This document shows, piece by piece, positions 1 through 11,186 of a stretch of 64,000 nt of DNA; the first letter of the stretch is position 1, and every line of letters begins with the position of its first letter. Both the position numbers and the translations under genes were made by a program. This DNA comes from Meconema thalassinum (Eukaryota > Arthropoda > Insecta > Orthoptera > Tettigoniidae): NCBI GenBank assembly GCA_946902985.2, contig OX336392.1:465832693-465896692 (forward strand), read 5' to 3'. Below the pieces are notes generated by a model. The model was not told the origin of the DNA and searched no databases. It saw only the letters and a list, made by a program, of their open reading frames with translations.

Positions 1-46
1 TACAATCTTATTGGACAACTATTTACATCTTACTCTATTATCATAA

Positions 47-48
<2 letters not shown>
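1..48 (-). repeat. 3'-UTR scrap of the CR1-like LINE family
   Basis: These 48 bases match 8129-8176, the 3' untranslated region of the full-length CR1-like LINE further right, with only a few mismatches. The match stops where a (TAAA)n run begins. The fragment continues beyond the left edge of the window, so its real extent is unknown. Confidence 0.7.
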
Positions 49-81
<33 letters not shown>

Positions 82-84
82 ATA
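47..84. repeat. (TAAA)n microsatellite
   Basis: About nine tandem TAAA units lie directly next to the LINE 3'-UTR scrap. From 85 to about 570 I see no gene, RNA or recognisable repeat. Confidence 0.9.
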
Positions 85-599
85 GCCTTACAAATCCCAT
101 AAGGGCTATGGCCTCCTGCTTTGCAGGGAATTGCTCAGTTTTAACTCATCAGGTGAGCAAGTCCTGAGGAGCATTCAGGGTTATTCTTTCTGATTGGGCC
201 TTCTATATAGATGTGCAGCTGATTAAAGATTACGTAAATTATATTACGATGGCATAACATTCGCTACAACAATCTTCATTTCTGAGTCTGGCGATATCAA
301 GGCCTCAAATATCCATTAGTATTACGGAAATCATAATAGCCATCAACCACTATCTGGTAGCTTCCCATTGCCACTAAGCACAAAGCTTACCCTGTCTAAG
401 CACTTGAACAATGACAGAAACTGCCAAGTCTTCACTCTTCAGTAAAATCTACGTATATTGAACCGTTTCAAATAGGTCTTTTTAAAATGCAATACAAAAC
501 CTTACCGGTGGAGTTTTAACATCTAGTTTGGATGCAGATACCTATACACGTTCTTTAACATCCCACAAATAATTCACTATGTTGTGCACATGTGGTCCC

Positions 600-855
600 G
601 GAACGAATTAACAAGTGTTTCGCAAGATAGTTGAACCTTTTGAATTCCTTGTGATGCAGTAAGGTTATTTTCCCTAGTGAACACGATGATGTTTCCTTAA
701 AATTAGAGCGCGAGACAATGTTCCATTAGTTCTGTCCGCCATGCAAATGACTTCTCACATGTGCTACAAGTGTATTACTTCACTCCAGTATGAACAACAG
801 TGTGCTTCTTGAGGTCACCGCTTTGCTGCATGCCCACTGAACGGTGTCTTTCTAG
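600..855 (-). pseudogene. C2H2 zinc-finger protein fragment, decayed
   Basis: Read on the minus strand, this stretch gives pieces of at least three consecutive C2H2 fingers in shifting frames. One piece ends in LKKHTVVHTGVK, a finger end plus a classic HTG linker. It is followed, after an in-frame stop, by YTCSTCEKSFAWRTELMEH. A second linker-like piece (KHHRVH, stop, GK) and a third finger-like piece (FKRFNYLAKHLLIRSG) follow in other frames. C2H2 fingers bind DNA, but this copy has at least three stops and at least one frameshift and cannot be functional. It starts right beside the 3' end of the RTE-like LINE. A processed pseudogene or a dead exon are both possible. Confidence 0.6.
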
Positions 856-868
856 TTGATGCATTGTT

Positions 869-3038
869 TTATTGGTCACTGCATGCGAGTCTCCCTAGGT
901 CTTTCCACTCCTGCCTCATCTTCGCTGTTCTTGTCCATTGTTTTCCTCCCCATTTTACGAACCAGTCTGCCCATCTGATTCTTTGTCTCCCAACGTTTCG
1001 TCTTCCTGTTCTTGGGTCCCACATCGTCATTTTGTACGTCCATCGGTTAGGATCTAATCTCGCTACATGTCCACCCCATCTCCATTTGAGATGGTCTGCT
1101 AATGTCATGGAGATGAAGTTCCAGAGGAGTAGGGTAGGAGTGACAAGAATGGACAGAGTAAGGAATGAGAGAGTCAGGGAGATGGTAAGAGAGGAACCAT
1201 TGCAAAATAAAATAGAGCGATCTAGGCTACAATGGTATGGACATGTGAGGAGGATGCAAGAGGAGAGGATACCGAAGAAGATGTTTGGAATGGAAATGAC
1301 GGGAAGGAGGCCAAGGGGAAGACCAAGGGACAGATGGACAAAAGGAGTTAAGAAGAGTGTTGAGGAAAGAGGAGTGTGCTGGGACACAGTAAATGACGAG
1401 AGATGGTGGATGGACAGGAAACGATGGAGAGGCTTATGTTCCAAGCAGACCCGACCAGCGGTTGGAAACTGCTCAAGATGATGATGATGATGCTAATGTC
1501 ATAGCGTCTTTCATGCCGGTTCTCCTTCTTAAATCTTCGTTCCGTATTCTATCTCTCAATGAGACATGAAGTATCTTCCTTTCCATTTTCCGTTGACATC
1601 TCTGGATCATTTGTCTTTGTTTCGATGTTAATGCCCAAGTTTGGCAACCATATAGTAACACCGGTATAACGCATTTTTCCAGAACTTCAGCCTTTAAAGT
1701 GTGTTTTTGGGTCTTGTCAGCCAGTATAAACTTTAGGGACCAAAAGCTCTTCCATGCTTGTCCTATTCTTCGTTTGACCTCTTTCTCTGAACGACTTGAA
1801 AATGACATGTTCTGACCGAGATATACATATTCTTCAACATATTCCAGTGTATCTCCGTTCACATTAATTGGGGCTTCTAACGCATTGGTCATCAGCTTCG
1901 TTTTCTTCGGGTTCATTGTAAGGCCCACTTCTTTACTTGTTTTGTCTAATTCTTTTATCATTTGTTCCAGCTCTTTCGCTGATTCAGCCACCAAAACAAT
2001 GTCGTCTGCGAACCGTAAATGGGTTAGTCTTGTCCCATCGATTCTGATGCCATATTTTTCTTCCCAGTCTAGTTTTCTAAACTGATTTTCCAGCAAACAG
2101 GTGAATAATTTTGGTGAGAGGGGGTCTCCCTGTTTTACTCCCCTTTCTATCATGATGTTACATCCTTCTCTTTCTGTCTTTATTCTGGCTTGGTTACCGT
2201 CGTAGAGTTTGCCAAGGAGTCTAACGAATTTGTTTGGGATGCCTTGTTTTTCCAGTGCTTCTAAGACGCTTCCCTGTTCTACGGAGTCAAATGCTTTGTT
2301 GTAATCCACAAATGCGATATACACCTCTAGATTAAATTCCTGAACTTTCTCCATGAGTTGATTTATTGTTTGCAAGTGGTCTGATGTACTGAAACTCTTT
2401 CTGAATCCTGCTTGCTCTATCGGTTGCTGTTCATCCAGTGCCTTTGTCATTCTATTGGTTAGGATCTTCATAAATAGCTTGTAGAGGTTTACAATTAGGT
2501 TGATCGGTCTGTAGTTGTTTATGTCATCCTTGGCTCCCTTTTTGTGTAGAAGTATGATAATGCTTTGTTTCCACTGCATTGGTATGTCTTCTGATGTGAG
2601 TATGGAATTAAATAATGTTGTGATGACTGGGATTAGGTCTTCTTCACCCCATTTTAGAAATTCATTGTAAATTCCATCTTCACCTGGGCATTTTTCGGTT
2701 TTCGTTTGTCGAATGGCTGCTCTTACTTCACTGGGTAGTATTGGAGGTGTTTCTTCCTCTAGGTTTTCTTCTGATGTATTCTGGTCCTGATGCAAGTTGG
2801 ATCTTTGAGAGTTACTTGAGTATAGTGTCCTATAGAACTCTGTCGCTTGCGTCATTATCTCTTCTCTTGAGGCTTGTATTTTTTCGTTGTTGTCTTTTAC
2901 TCCCAGCATCCAATGTTTGCCAGGAGTTAATTCTTTTCTAATCTTCTTTATTGATTTTGTGGGCTTTGACCACTTTAGTGTTGTGTTCTCTGATGTCTCT
3001 TCGGATTTCCCTTTTTGATTGTTTATTGACTTCCGCAT
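869..3038 (-). pseudogene. LINE ORF2, reverse transcriptase part, interrupted
   Basis: The reverse transcriptase would copy the LINE RNA at a nicked chromosomal target. The minus frame beginning near 3038 runs to 1473 and shows RT motifs in order: KQSIIILLHKKG, NYRPINLI, AGFRKSFSTSDHL, VDYNKAFDSVEQ, GVKQGDPLSPKLF and the catalytic FADD at about residue 340. A C-terminal YLGQ and LLYGCQTW region follows. The final part (GGHVARLD, TGRRNVGRQRIRWADW) is found at about 869-1096, on the other side of a plus-strand insertion at 1109-1490. The reading frame on the two sides agrees once the insertion and its duplicated target are discounted. The N-terminal edge overlaps the endonuclease frame, which indicates a single frameshift near 2945. 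Not functional as it stands. Confidence 0.85.
1109..1490 (+). mobile_element. 5'-truncated LINE fragment inserted in the RTE-like LINE
   Basis: A 382-bp plus-strand segment lies between two copies of TGCTAATGTCAT (1097-1108 and 1491-1502), a 12-bp target-site duplication. It encodes the C-terminal tail of a different LINE reverse transcriptase (LQWYGHVRRMQEERIPKK, GRRPRGRPRDRW) and stops at 1479. It ends in a short (GAT)n tail. This is what a severely 5'-truncated LINE insertion looks like. Apparent ORFs spanning its edges on both strands are chimeras of two elements. Confidence 0.9.
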
Positions 3039-4098
3039 ATTCCAGCTTTTTGTGTTCGTTTTCTATGGCTTGTGATTTTAGGCGTTCTCTTTCTTCGATC
3101 AAACATTTGGTGCTATCCTTAAGTTTTATTCTATTTTTCATACTGTTTCCAGGTGTTGACGATTGTTTGGCTGCGCGGGATATGCAATTTACGAGCTCTG
3201 TATAGTGTTGTTGGACTTTTTGCTCCGTTTGTTGGTTGAAGTCTCGTAGGTTTTGTTGAAGTGCTTTTACATAATCCGCCCTGTCTATGCATCCTGGATG
3301 TGTAGTTTTGTTATTGAAGTAGTGTCTCCTTTTCTTCTTTATTCTCACTTTCAATCGTACCATTCTGTGATCTGTGTCAAACTTCAGACCATTTATCACT
3401 TGTATGTTTTTCACCTCTGTTAGTCTATTGGTTAGGATGAAGTCTATTTCGTTTTTGATTTTCCCATTCGGAGATTTCCATGTCCATTTGCTTTCTGGGT
3501 TTTTCTTGTAAAATGTGTTCACAATTTTAAGTCTTTGTCCCAGTGCAAACTGTATTAGTCTTTCTCCTCGTTCGTTCCTTGTTCCGTATCCGTGAAGGCC
3601 CATAGGTTCTTCTTCTTCGTATTCCTTTCTTCCTACCTTGCTGTTGAAGTCTCCAATTATGAATGTTGTGTGTGCTTCGTACTCGGCTAGTGTGTCTTCG
3701 AGCAGCATATAGAAGTCTTCAATTTCTTCTTCCGTACTTGCTTCTGTGGGAGCATAGACTTGAATTATTATGAATGTGTTGTCATTTAATTTTAGGGATA
3801 ATACTATGATTCTTTCTGAGATTCCCTTTATTTCTTTTATATTGTGTTTTAAATGTCTTTTTATCAAAAAACCTACCCCTTTTTGTCCTTTTGTTTCCCC
3901 TATGAAGCTAAAGACATCCCCATTTGTTTTCTCTATTATGTCTTCGCCGTATTGCCTCACCTCACTGAGGCCTAATATATCGTACCTTACGTTTTCGAGT
4001 GCGTTTTCGAGTTCTATTTCTTTATCTTGGGTTCTTAAGGTTCTAACGTTTAGTGTACCAAGTATGAGTTCTTCTTCCTTGTGTGAACGTTGTTTCAT
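2938..4098 (-). pseudogene. LINE ORF2, APE-type endonuclease part
   Basis: The apurinic-type endonuclease nicks DNA to prime reverse transcription. The frame has TLNVRTLR near the N-terminus, GLSEVRQYGEDI, GVGFLIKR, IIQVYAPTEAS, FIIGDFNSKVG (catalytic Asp/Asn), RLIQFA, TWKSPNGKIKNEIDFI and DTDHRMV, the expected order of APE-like motifs including the final SDH/DH box. The first ATG in frame is at 4098-4096 and overlaps the ORF1 stop as ATGA. The frame stays open upstream to a GTG at 4161, but the ATG fits better. It ends at 2938 because of a frameshift; the RT frame takes over just before that point. Confidence 0.85.
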
Positions 4099-4919
4099 CG
4101 TTGTGTTGTGTTGAATTCTTCTTCCCCGTTTTTTGAGGTTAAGTCTTTCCAGTGCACCCACTGGTCATTTAACAGGATTTTCTGGTATCCAACTCTTACA
4201 TTGTTATTACCCTTTTCCCTTTCTTCCCTGGCTTTCTGTCGGAGTGATGCTTGGATTTCTCTTTCTTTTATTGTGAGGTCATCATCTATGAATATGTCTT
4301 GTCCTCTCAGTTTGTGTTTGTTTCGGACTATTTTTAGTTTGTCTGCAAAATTTGTGAAACTGACTTTCACTATACCTCTATTGTTTCTGTCTTTACCGAC
4401 GTAGGTTGATTTTTCTGCCGTCACTTCTTTTTCTATCGTGTCCAATATCTTCTTGACTTTGTTCTTTAGTTCGTCTTTGTTACTTTGATCATTAGTGAAT
4501 TCTTTACTTTTTACCACTATGTTGTTCCTCCTTTCTCTTTTCGCCTGTTGTTCTTTTTGTTCTTCTAGGTCACTTATTCTTTTGGATAATGTTTCTATCT
4601 TTTCTTGTATTGTGTTGTCTATGTTAGTGATTTTTTGTTCTAATGACTCATTTGCTCTTTCGCAGTAATCATTTCTTTTTTTAATTTCCTAACTCTTGGA
4701 CTGAATTTCCTCTCTTGTTTCTTGTTTAAACTCTTCAGTTTGCTTTTTCAAATCTTTAAGTTCTGATAGTATTTCAGAAAACATACCTTTAATGTCGTCT
4801 CTTTGGGGTTTTGCATTGTTTGTGTGTTCTTCTTCTCCCGAGCTTTCTGAGTTTGATATTTTGTTTTTTCTCTCTTTTTGCTTTATGTTTTTAGTTGAGG
4901 GCTGTGTTTTGGGTGGCAT
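4095..4919 (-). pseudogene. LINE ORF1, coiled-coil nucleic-acid-binding protein, one in-frame stop
   Basis: ORF1 proteins of LINEs coat the element RNA. The frame starts at an ATG at 4919 and stays in one register to a TGA at 4097-4095 (274 codons), broken only by a TAG at 4691-4689. The N-terminus is charged and low in complexity (SESSGEEEH). The middle is heptad-like (ESLEQKITNIDN, IETLSKRISDLEEQ). The C-terminal part has a basic RNA-binding-like region (FADKLKIVRNKHKLRGQDIF, RQKAREEREKGNN) like that in L1-type ORF1 proteins. I assign it by position and coiled coil, not by a diagnostic motif. Downstream ORF2 starts by overlapping its stop. Confidence 0.7.
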
Positions 4920-5115
4920 GTTGTTATATTTGCTAGTTACGTACTGTGATATATTTTACTCCTCTTTTTTGGCGCGTGTAGTGTATTAATCTGCTTTGGC
5001 TTCATTCACTTCGATTTTGCAATATAGTTCCTCTCATACTCATTCGCTTCTATTTTAGTGCTAAAATATGTCTAGGTATATTGTTAAAAGTCTTCACACC
5101 TTAGTAGCAGGTTGT
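4920..5115. other. Spacer between two LINEs
   Basis: About 196 bases with no ORF or repeat that I recognise. Part may be the 5' untranslated leader of the minus-strand RTE-like LINE, and the left end of the next CR1-like copy is not sharply defined. Confidence 0.4.
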
Positions 5116-7955
5116 AAACTTAATTCTATAAATACAACAACTTACAGCTAGGTATTGCAATTAAAATAGAAAATTAAAATATAATTATAGATTTCATCGC
5201 TCCTATACGCTAAGATATTCAACTACAAAGTAAAAACAATGGCACTGCAGATAAGCTTGCAACATTCTATCAAAGGTTTTTATTTTGGGGGCAAGTTTTA
5301 TATACTGGGGTAGTTTATTGTAAAATTTAACTCCAGTGTGAAAAGTTCCTTTTTGATATATGCTTGTGTGTGTGTGTGTGTGTGAAATATGAATGTTTTG
5401 ATTTTGTCTTGTGTTATGCCTATGAACATCATTGTTTGTTTTAAGAAAAACATCCTTATTCATTAAATTATTTAAAAAAAAACATAATACTTCCAAAGAT
5501 ATATATGCAGGGCAGTGGGAGAATGTTTAAATCTTTAAACAGAGGTCTACATGATTCTCTAGTGTTCATATTTGCCATAATTCTAATCGCCCTCTTTTGT
5601 ATCCGGAACGTGATTAGTACATCTGGCGACATACCCCAAAATATGACCCCATATCTTAAGTATGAATGGAAATAAGCAAAATAAGTATTTCTTAATGTGT
5701 GCATGCTAGTGTAGGTTTTCAAAATACGTAACGCAAAGCACATCGAGTTCAGCTTAGTATTCAGATATTGTATATGTTTACTCCATTTCAAGTCATGTTG
5801 TATCCATAGTCCTAAAAACTTTGTTTCTGATTTATTTTCTATTTGATGACCGTTTAATGTTATAGTGGGCTTCGCAGGATTCCTATTCTGTATAGTGTTG
5901 AAATTTAGACAGACTGTTTTTTTATAGTTTATTATGAGGCGATTATCTTGTGACCATTTGGTTAACTCTCCTGTAACGGAGTCAGCAGACTGCTGTATGA
6001 CCTGTTTAGTTTCACCTTTTATTACGAGTGTTGTATCGTCCGCAAACAAAATGTCCTTATGTGAATGAATGTTCTGTGTTATATCATTGATATATAGAAG
6101 AAAGAGTAGTGGGCCAAAACCGATCCCTGGGGTACTCCAAATTTAATAATTCCCTCATTGGACAATGTTTCTTTAAGTAATTTTGTTCCATCATCCTTGT
6201 GTCTCAAGCTTACTATTTGTTAACGCCTTGTTAAGTAAGACTCTATCCATTTATTAGCTAGACATCTAATACCATATTGATTTAGTTTCGTAAGGGGGAT
6301 TTTATGGTCAACAACATCAAATGATTTCGATAAATCCAAGAATAGGCCAGTTACATGTTCCTTATTGTCAATTAATTTCAGTATACTATTAATACATTCA
6401 TAAATTGCTGTCTGTGTAGATTTTTCCGTTCTGAATCCATGTTGTGAGTTTGATAATATTTTATCTTTTTCTATAAAACTTATCAGTCTCTTATACATGA
6501 TTTTTTCCACAATTTTTGCAATACCAGTTGGTAAGATTATAGGACGATAGTTATCTAATTCATCTTTTGAACCGTTTTTGTGCACTGGAATTACTTTTGA
6601 TAATTTCAAAATATCCGGGTAAGTTCCTGAGAGAATTGAACTGTTAATTAAGTGTGTAAGTGGATTTATTATATTTTCTGCGCATTTCTTTAAAATTGCA
6701 TTAGGGATGGCATAAATGCCAGCACAGAATTTATATTATAGCTCTTTTATAACTATTCTTACCTCTTCACTTGTGACATGATTTATAAATAAAGAATCAC
6801 TGCATATATATATTTTATTATTAGAATTTAGTGTATTTACCAGTGATTTATTTAATATTTTTTGTGGAATTTCCAGAAAATAGCCATTAAAAGTGTTTGC
6901 TATTTCCTCTGGATTATTAATCACTTAATTATTTCTGTTCAGTGTAATGTTCCTTTGTATTTTAGCAGATTTTCCAGTTTCTTTCTTTATCACGGACCAC
7001 ATAGCCCTGTTTTTATTAGATGATTGGGAAATAAAATTATCATTATGCATTTTCTTTGCTAGTCATATTACCTTATTTAATATGCTAGTGTATTTTTGTA
7101 GTATAAATTGAATTCAGGTGTTGTGTGGTATTGTTTATATAATTTGTGTAGAAATTTCTTTCTTTGACATGAATTTATAATCCCTGTTGTTATCCTATTG
7201 CTAGTTTTGTTATTTTGAACAGTTCTTTGTCTAAAGGGGAATGCTGTTTCAAAATAGTGTTTTAGGGGACTGTTAAATGCATTAAATTTATCATTTACAT
7301 TTTCTAGTTTATACATTTCTGACCATGTTTCCTTATTTAATAAGTCATTGAAATATGTAACATTTGTTTCAGTGAATGACCTGCACTTTGATTTTACTCC
7401 ATTATCATTATTATTGATTGTTTCAGGTACTTCAAAACTCAGTATTTGTCCATGGTGGTCACTAAAAGCCGGACAATAGACTTCTATTGAATGGTGATAT
7501 TTATCTCTATTTTAAAAAATTTGATCAGGAGTGGTTTTACTATTTTTTTATTCTTGTTGGGGTATTTACTGTAGGTTTCAGTCCATACGAAATTAGTAAC
7601 TGTGTTAATAATTCACAATTTCTATCAAATTTTAAGAAATCCACATTTACATCCCCACAAATTATTATATTGAAATTTACTTTGCTCATGTTATTGAGTA
7701 ACAATTCTAATTTATCTATAAATAAAGGAAACTTTCCTGACGGAGAACGGTATACGCATACAATTATTAACATAAACTGCTTTATTTTTACGGCAGAGAA
7801 TTCAAAATCCTGTACCATAATTAGATAATCATAAGCTGTTAACTGTTCATGATCTAAATTGTTTCTTAAGAAGATACAAGTACCACCATGGCTAATATTA
7901 GTTCTAGAGTATTTACTAGCTTGTATAAACCCTGGGAATTGAATTAATTCGAGAT
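5116..7955 (-). mobile_element. Older CR1-like LINE, 3' half (interrupted copy)
   Basis: This segment aligns along its length with the younger copy at about 8210-10886, sharing 3' UTR, RT and endonuclease order. Its left edge lacks roughly the last 240 bases of the 3' UTR seen in the other copy. Its right edge stops abruptly inside the endonuclease at CGAGAT (7950-7955), where a (AGAT)n run begins. The missing upstream part resumes at 12600, so this is one element split by the younger copy. A (GT)n run at about 5367-5385 is private to it. Confidence 0.85.
5203..7955 (-). pseudogene. CR1-like ORF2 (endonuclease C-part and reverse transcriptase), multiply broken
   Basis: Pieces of one polyprotein lie in order on the minus strand. 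Endonuclease end: FNIIICGDVNVDFLKF near 7650. Linker: 7316-7077. RT fingers and palm: VIPVHKNGSKDELDNYRPI, SQHGFRTEKSTQTA and FLDLSKSFDVVDH at 6609-6220, and the catalytic FADD at 6049. RT thumb and C-terminus: FLGLWIQHDLKW, SYLRYGVIFWG and YNKLPQYIKLAP, ending at 5203. The motifs are those of the CR1/Jockey group. At least five stops or frameshifts separate the pieces, so the copy is dead. Two frames overlap near 5480 at a poly-T run, a probable one-base slip. Confidence 0.85.
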
Positions 7956-8261
7956 AGATAGATAGATAGTTTTATTATTTCCATTTGATCAAATACATGT
8001 ACACAATACATTTTTGATATAGGTCACGTCAGAATTTACATCTATAAAATAAAAGTACTAATAGCTATATACAGTAACACTGATACTATAACTATTTATA
8101 ACTTATTATAATAAGAGATCTTAAGAGATACAATCTTATTGGACCACTATTTACACCTTATTCTATTATCATAATATGAAAACTAAATCTATAAATACAA
8201 CTTACAGCTGGTATTACAATTAAAATAGAAAAGTAAAATATAATTATAGATTTCATCGTTA

Positions 8262-11186
8262 CTATACACTAAGATATTCAACTACAGAGTAAAAACAATG
8301 GCACTGCAGATAAGCTTTCAACATTCTATCAAAGTGTTTTATTTTAGGGGCAAGTTTTATATACTGGGGTAGTCTATTGTATAATTTAACTCCTGTGTAA
8401 TAAGTTCCTTTTTGATATATGCTTGTGTGTGAAATATGAATGTTTTGGTTTTGTCTTGTGTTATGCCTATGAACATCATTGTTTGTTTTAAGAAAAACAT
8501 CCTTATTCATTAAATTATTTTTACAAACCATAATACTTTCAAAGATATATATGCAGGGCAGAGGGAAAATGTTTAAATCTTTAAACAGAGGTCTACATGA
8601 TTCTCTAGTGTTTACATTTGCCATAATTCTAATCGCCCTCTTTTGTATCCTAAACGTGCTTAGTACATCTGGCGACATACCCCAATATCTTAAGTATGAA
8701 TGGAAATAAACAAAATAAGTATTTCTTAATGTGTGCATGCTAGTGCAAGTTTTCAAAATACGAAACTCAAAGCACATCGAGTTCAGTTTAGTATTCAGAT
8801 ATTGTATATGTTTATTCCATTTCAAGTCATGTTGTATCCAGAGTCCTAAAAGCTATGTTTCTCATTTATTTTCTATTTTGGTGTTTTTTATAGTTGATTA
8901 TGAGGCGATTATCTTGTGACCATTTGGTTAACTCTCCTGTAACGGAGTCAGCAGACTGCTGTATGACCTGTTTAGTTTCACCTTTTATTACGAGTGTCGT
9001 ATCGTCCGCAAACAAAATTTCCTTATGTGAATGAACGTTCTGTGTTATATCATTGATATATAGAAGAAAGAGTAGTGGGCCAAAACCGATCCCTGGGGTA
9101 CTCCAAATTTAATAATTCCCCCATTGGACAATGTTTCATTAAGTAATTTGGTTCCACCATCCTTGTGTCTCAAGCTTACTATTTGTTTACGCCTTGTTAA
9201 GTAAGACTCTATCCATTTATTAGCTAGACCTCTAATACCATATTGATTTAGTTTTGTAAGGAGGATTTTATATGGTCAAGAACACCAAAGGCTTTCGATA
9301 AATCCAAGAATAGGCCAGTTACATGTTCCTTATTGTCAATTAATTTCAGTATATTATTAATACATTCATAAATTGCTGTCTGTGTAGATTTTTCCGTTCT
9401 GAATCCATGTTGTGAGTTTGATAATATATTTTTTTTTCTATAAAACTTATCAGTCTCTTATACACGAATTTTTCCACAATTTTTGCAATACCAGTTGGTA
9501 AGGTAATAGGACGATAGTTATCTAATTCATCTTTTGAACCGTTTTTGTGCACTGGAATTACTTTTGATAACTTCAAAATATCCGGGTAAGTTCCTGAGAG
9601 AATTGAACTGTTAATTAAGTGTGTAAGTGGATTTATTATATTTTCTGCACATTTCTTTAAAATTGCATCAGGGATGCCATCAATGCCAGCACAAAATTTA
9701 TTTTTTAGCTCTTTTATAAGTATTCTTACCTCTTCACTTGTGACATTATTTATAAATAAAGAATCACTACATATATTTATTTTATTATTAGAATTTAGTG
9801 TATTTACCTGTGATTTATTTAATAATTTTTGTGGAATTTCCAGAAAATAGTCATTGAAAGCGTTTGCTATTTCCTCTGGATTATTAATCACTTTATTATT
9901 TCTGTTCAATGTAATGTTGCTTTGTATTTTAGCAGATTTTCCAGTTTCTTTCTTTTTCACGGACCACATAGCTCTGTTTTTATTAGATGATTGGGAAATA
10001 AAATTATCATTATCTATTGTAGTATAAATTGAATTCAGGTGTTGTGTGGTATTGTTTATATAATTTGTGTAGAAATTTCTTTCTTTGACATGAATTTATA
10101 ATCCCTGTTGTTATCCTATTGCTAGTTTTGTTATTTTGAACAGTTCTTTGTCTAAAGGGGAATGCTGTTTCAAAATAGTGTTTTAGGGTACTGTTAAATG
10201 CATTAAATTTATCATTTACATTTTCTAGTTTATACATTTCTGACCATGTTTCCTTATTTAATAAGTCATTGAAATATGTAACATTTGTTTCAGTGAATGA
10301 CCTGCACTTTGATTTTACTCCATTATCATTATTATTGATTGTTTCAGGTACTTCAAAACTCAGTATTTGTCCATGGTGGTCACTAAAACCCGGACAATAG
10401 ACTTCTATTGAATGGTGATATTTATCTCTATTTTAAAAAAAATTGATCAGGAGTGGTTTTACAATTTTTTTAAATTCTTGTTGGGGTATTTACTGTAGGT
10501 TTCAGTCCATACGAAATTAGTAACTGTGTTAATAATTCACAATTACTATCAAATTTTAAGAAATCCACATTTACATCCCCACAAATTATAATATCGAAAT
10601 TTACTTTGATCATGTTATTGAGTAACAATTCTAATTTATCTATAAATAAAGGAAACTTTCCTGACGGAGAACGGTATACGCATACAATTATTAACTTAAA
10701 CTGCTGTATTTTTATGGCAGAGAATTCCAAATCCTGTTCCATAATTAGATAATCATAAGCTGTTAACTGTTCATGATCTAAATTATTCCTTAAGAAGATA
10801 CAAGTACCACCATGGCTAATATTAGTTCTAGAGTATTTACTAGCTTGTATAAACCCTGGGAATTGAATTAATTCGAGATGTTCCTGTTTCAGCCAATGTT
10901 TTGAAATACATAGTGCTGAGATGTCATTAAGTTCAGTTTTAAGCATTAGATTTATGTAATCAATTTTATCATAGAGAGACTGAACATTCTGGTGGTAAAT
11001 TTTAAATTTGTTACTTTTGCAAGCTTGTGTTGGTGATTTATTTACATTATTATTATCATAATTGTTATTATAGTTGTTGCTAGACAAATCCGAAATACCA
11101 TTGTTCCACTCAGTTAAATTTGACATCGAAAGATCTGAATGCCAAACCTCACATTTGGCTTCTTTTACAAGCTTCCCTGCTTCCAC
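8262..11186 (-). pseudogene. CR1-like ORF2 of the younger copy (endonuclease and RT), broken
   Basis: The N-terminal 717 bases (11186-10470) are one open frame with an APE endonuclease: FKIYHQNVQSLYDKID, CISKHWLKQ, GGTCIFLRNN, IVCVYRSPSGKFP and IIICGDVNVDFLKF. It ends at a TAA after NTPTRI. The remainder carries a linker (10237-10010), RT fingers (9969-9346: KNKFCAGIDGIP, VIPVHKNGS, NYRPITLPTG), the RT palm with the FADD box near 9010, and the C-terminus (8825-8262), in several frames. The first 19 bases or so overlap the end of ORF1. The start used here is a GTG; the true initiation site is uncertain. Deletions in the RT make it non-functional. Confidence 0.85.

Larger units (their letters stand above)
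869..4919 (-). mobile_element. RTE-like non-LTR retrotransposon (LINE), near full length, defective
   Basis: A LINE on the minus strand with ORF1 (4919-4095) followed by an APE-type endonuclease and a reverse transcriptase. Its last codons end at 869, and an AATAAA motif overlaps the stop region. The clade is inferred from the EN motif style (GTLNVRTL, GLSEVR) and the RT (FADDIVLVAES, MNPKKTKLMTN, YVYLGQ), which resemble RTE or related elements. The copy is defective: one stop in ORF1, a frameshift between EN and RT near 2945, and a foreign LINE fragment inserted in the RT C-terminus. No target duplication of this element was identified. Confidence 0.8.

Noticed and set aside
864..1481. 205-codon plus-strand ORF and the 191-codon minus-strand ORF over the same place
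   Set aside because: Both run across the border of a nested LINE insertion marked by a 12-bp target duplication, so each joins sequence from two different elements.
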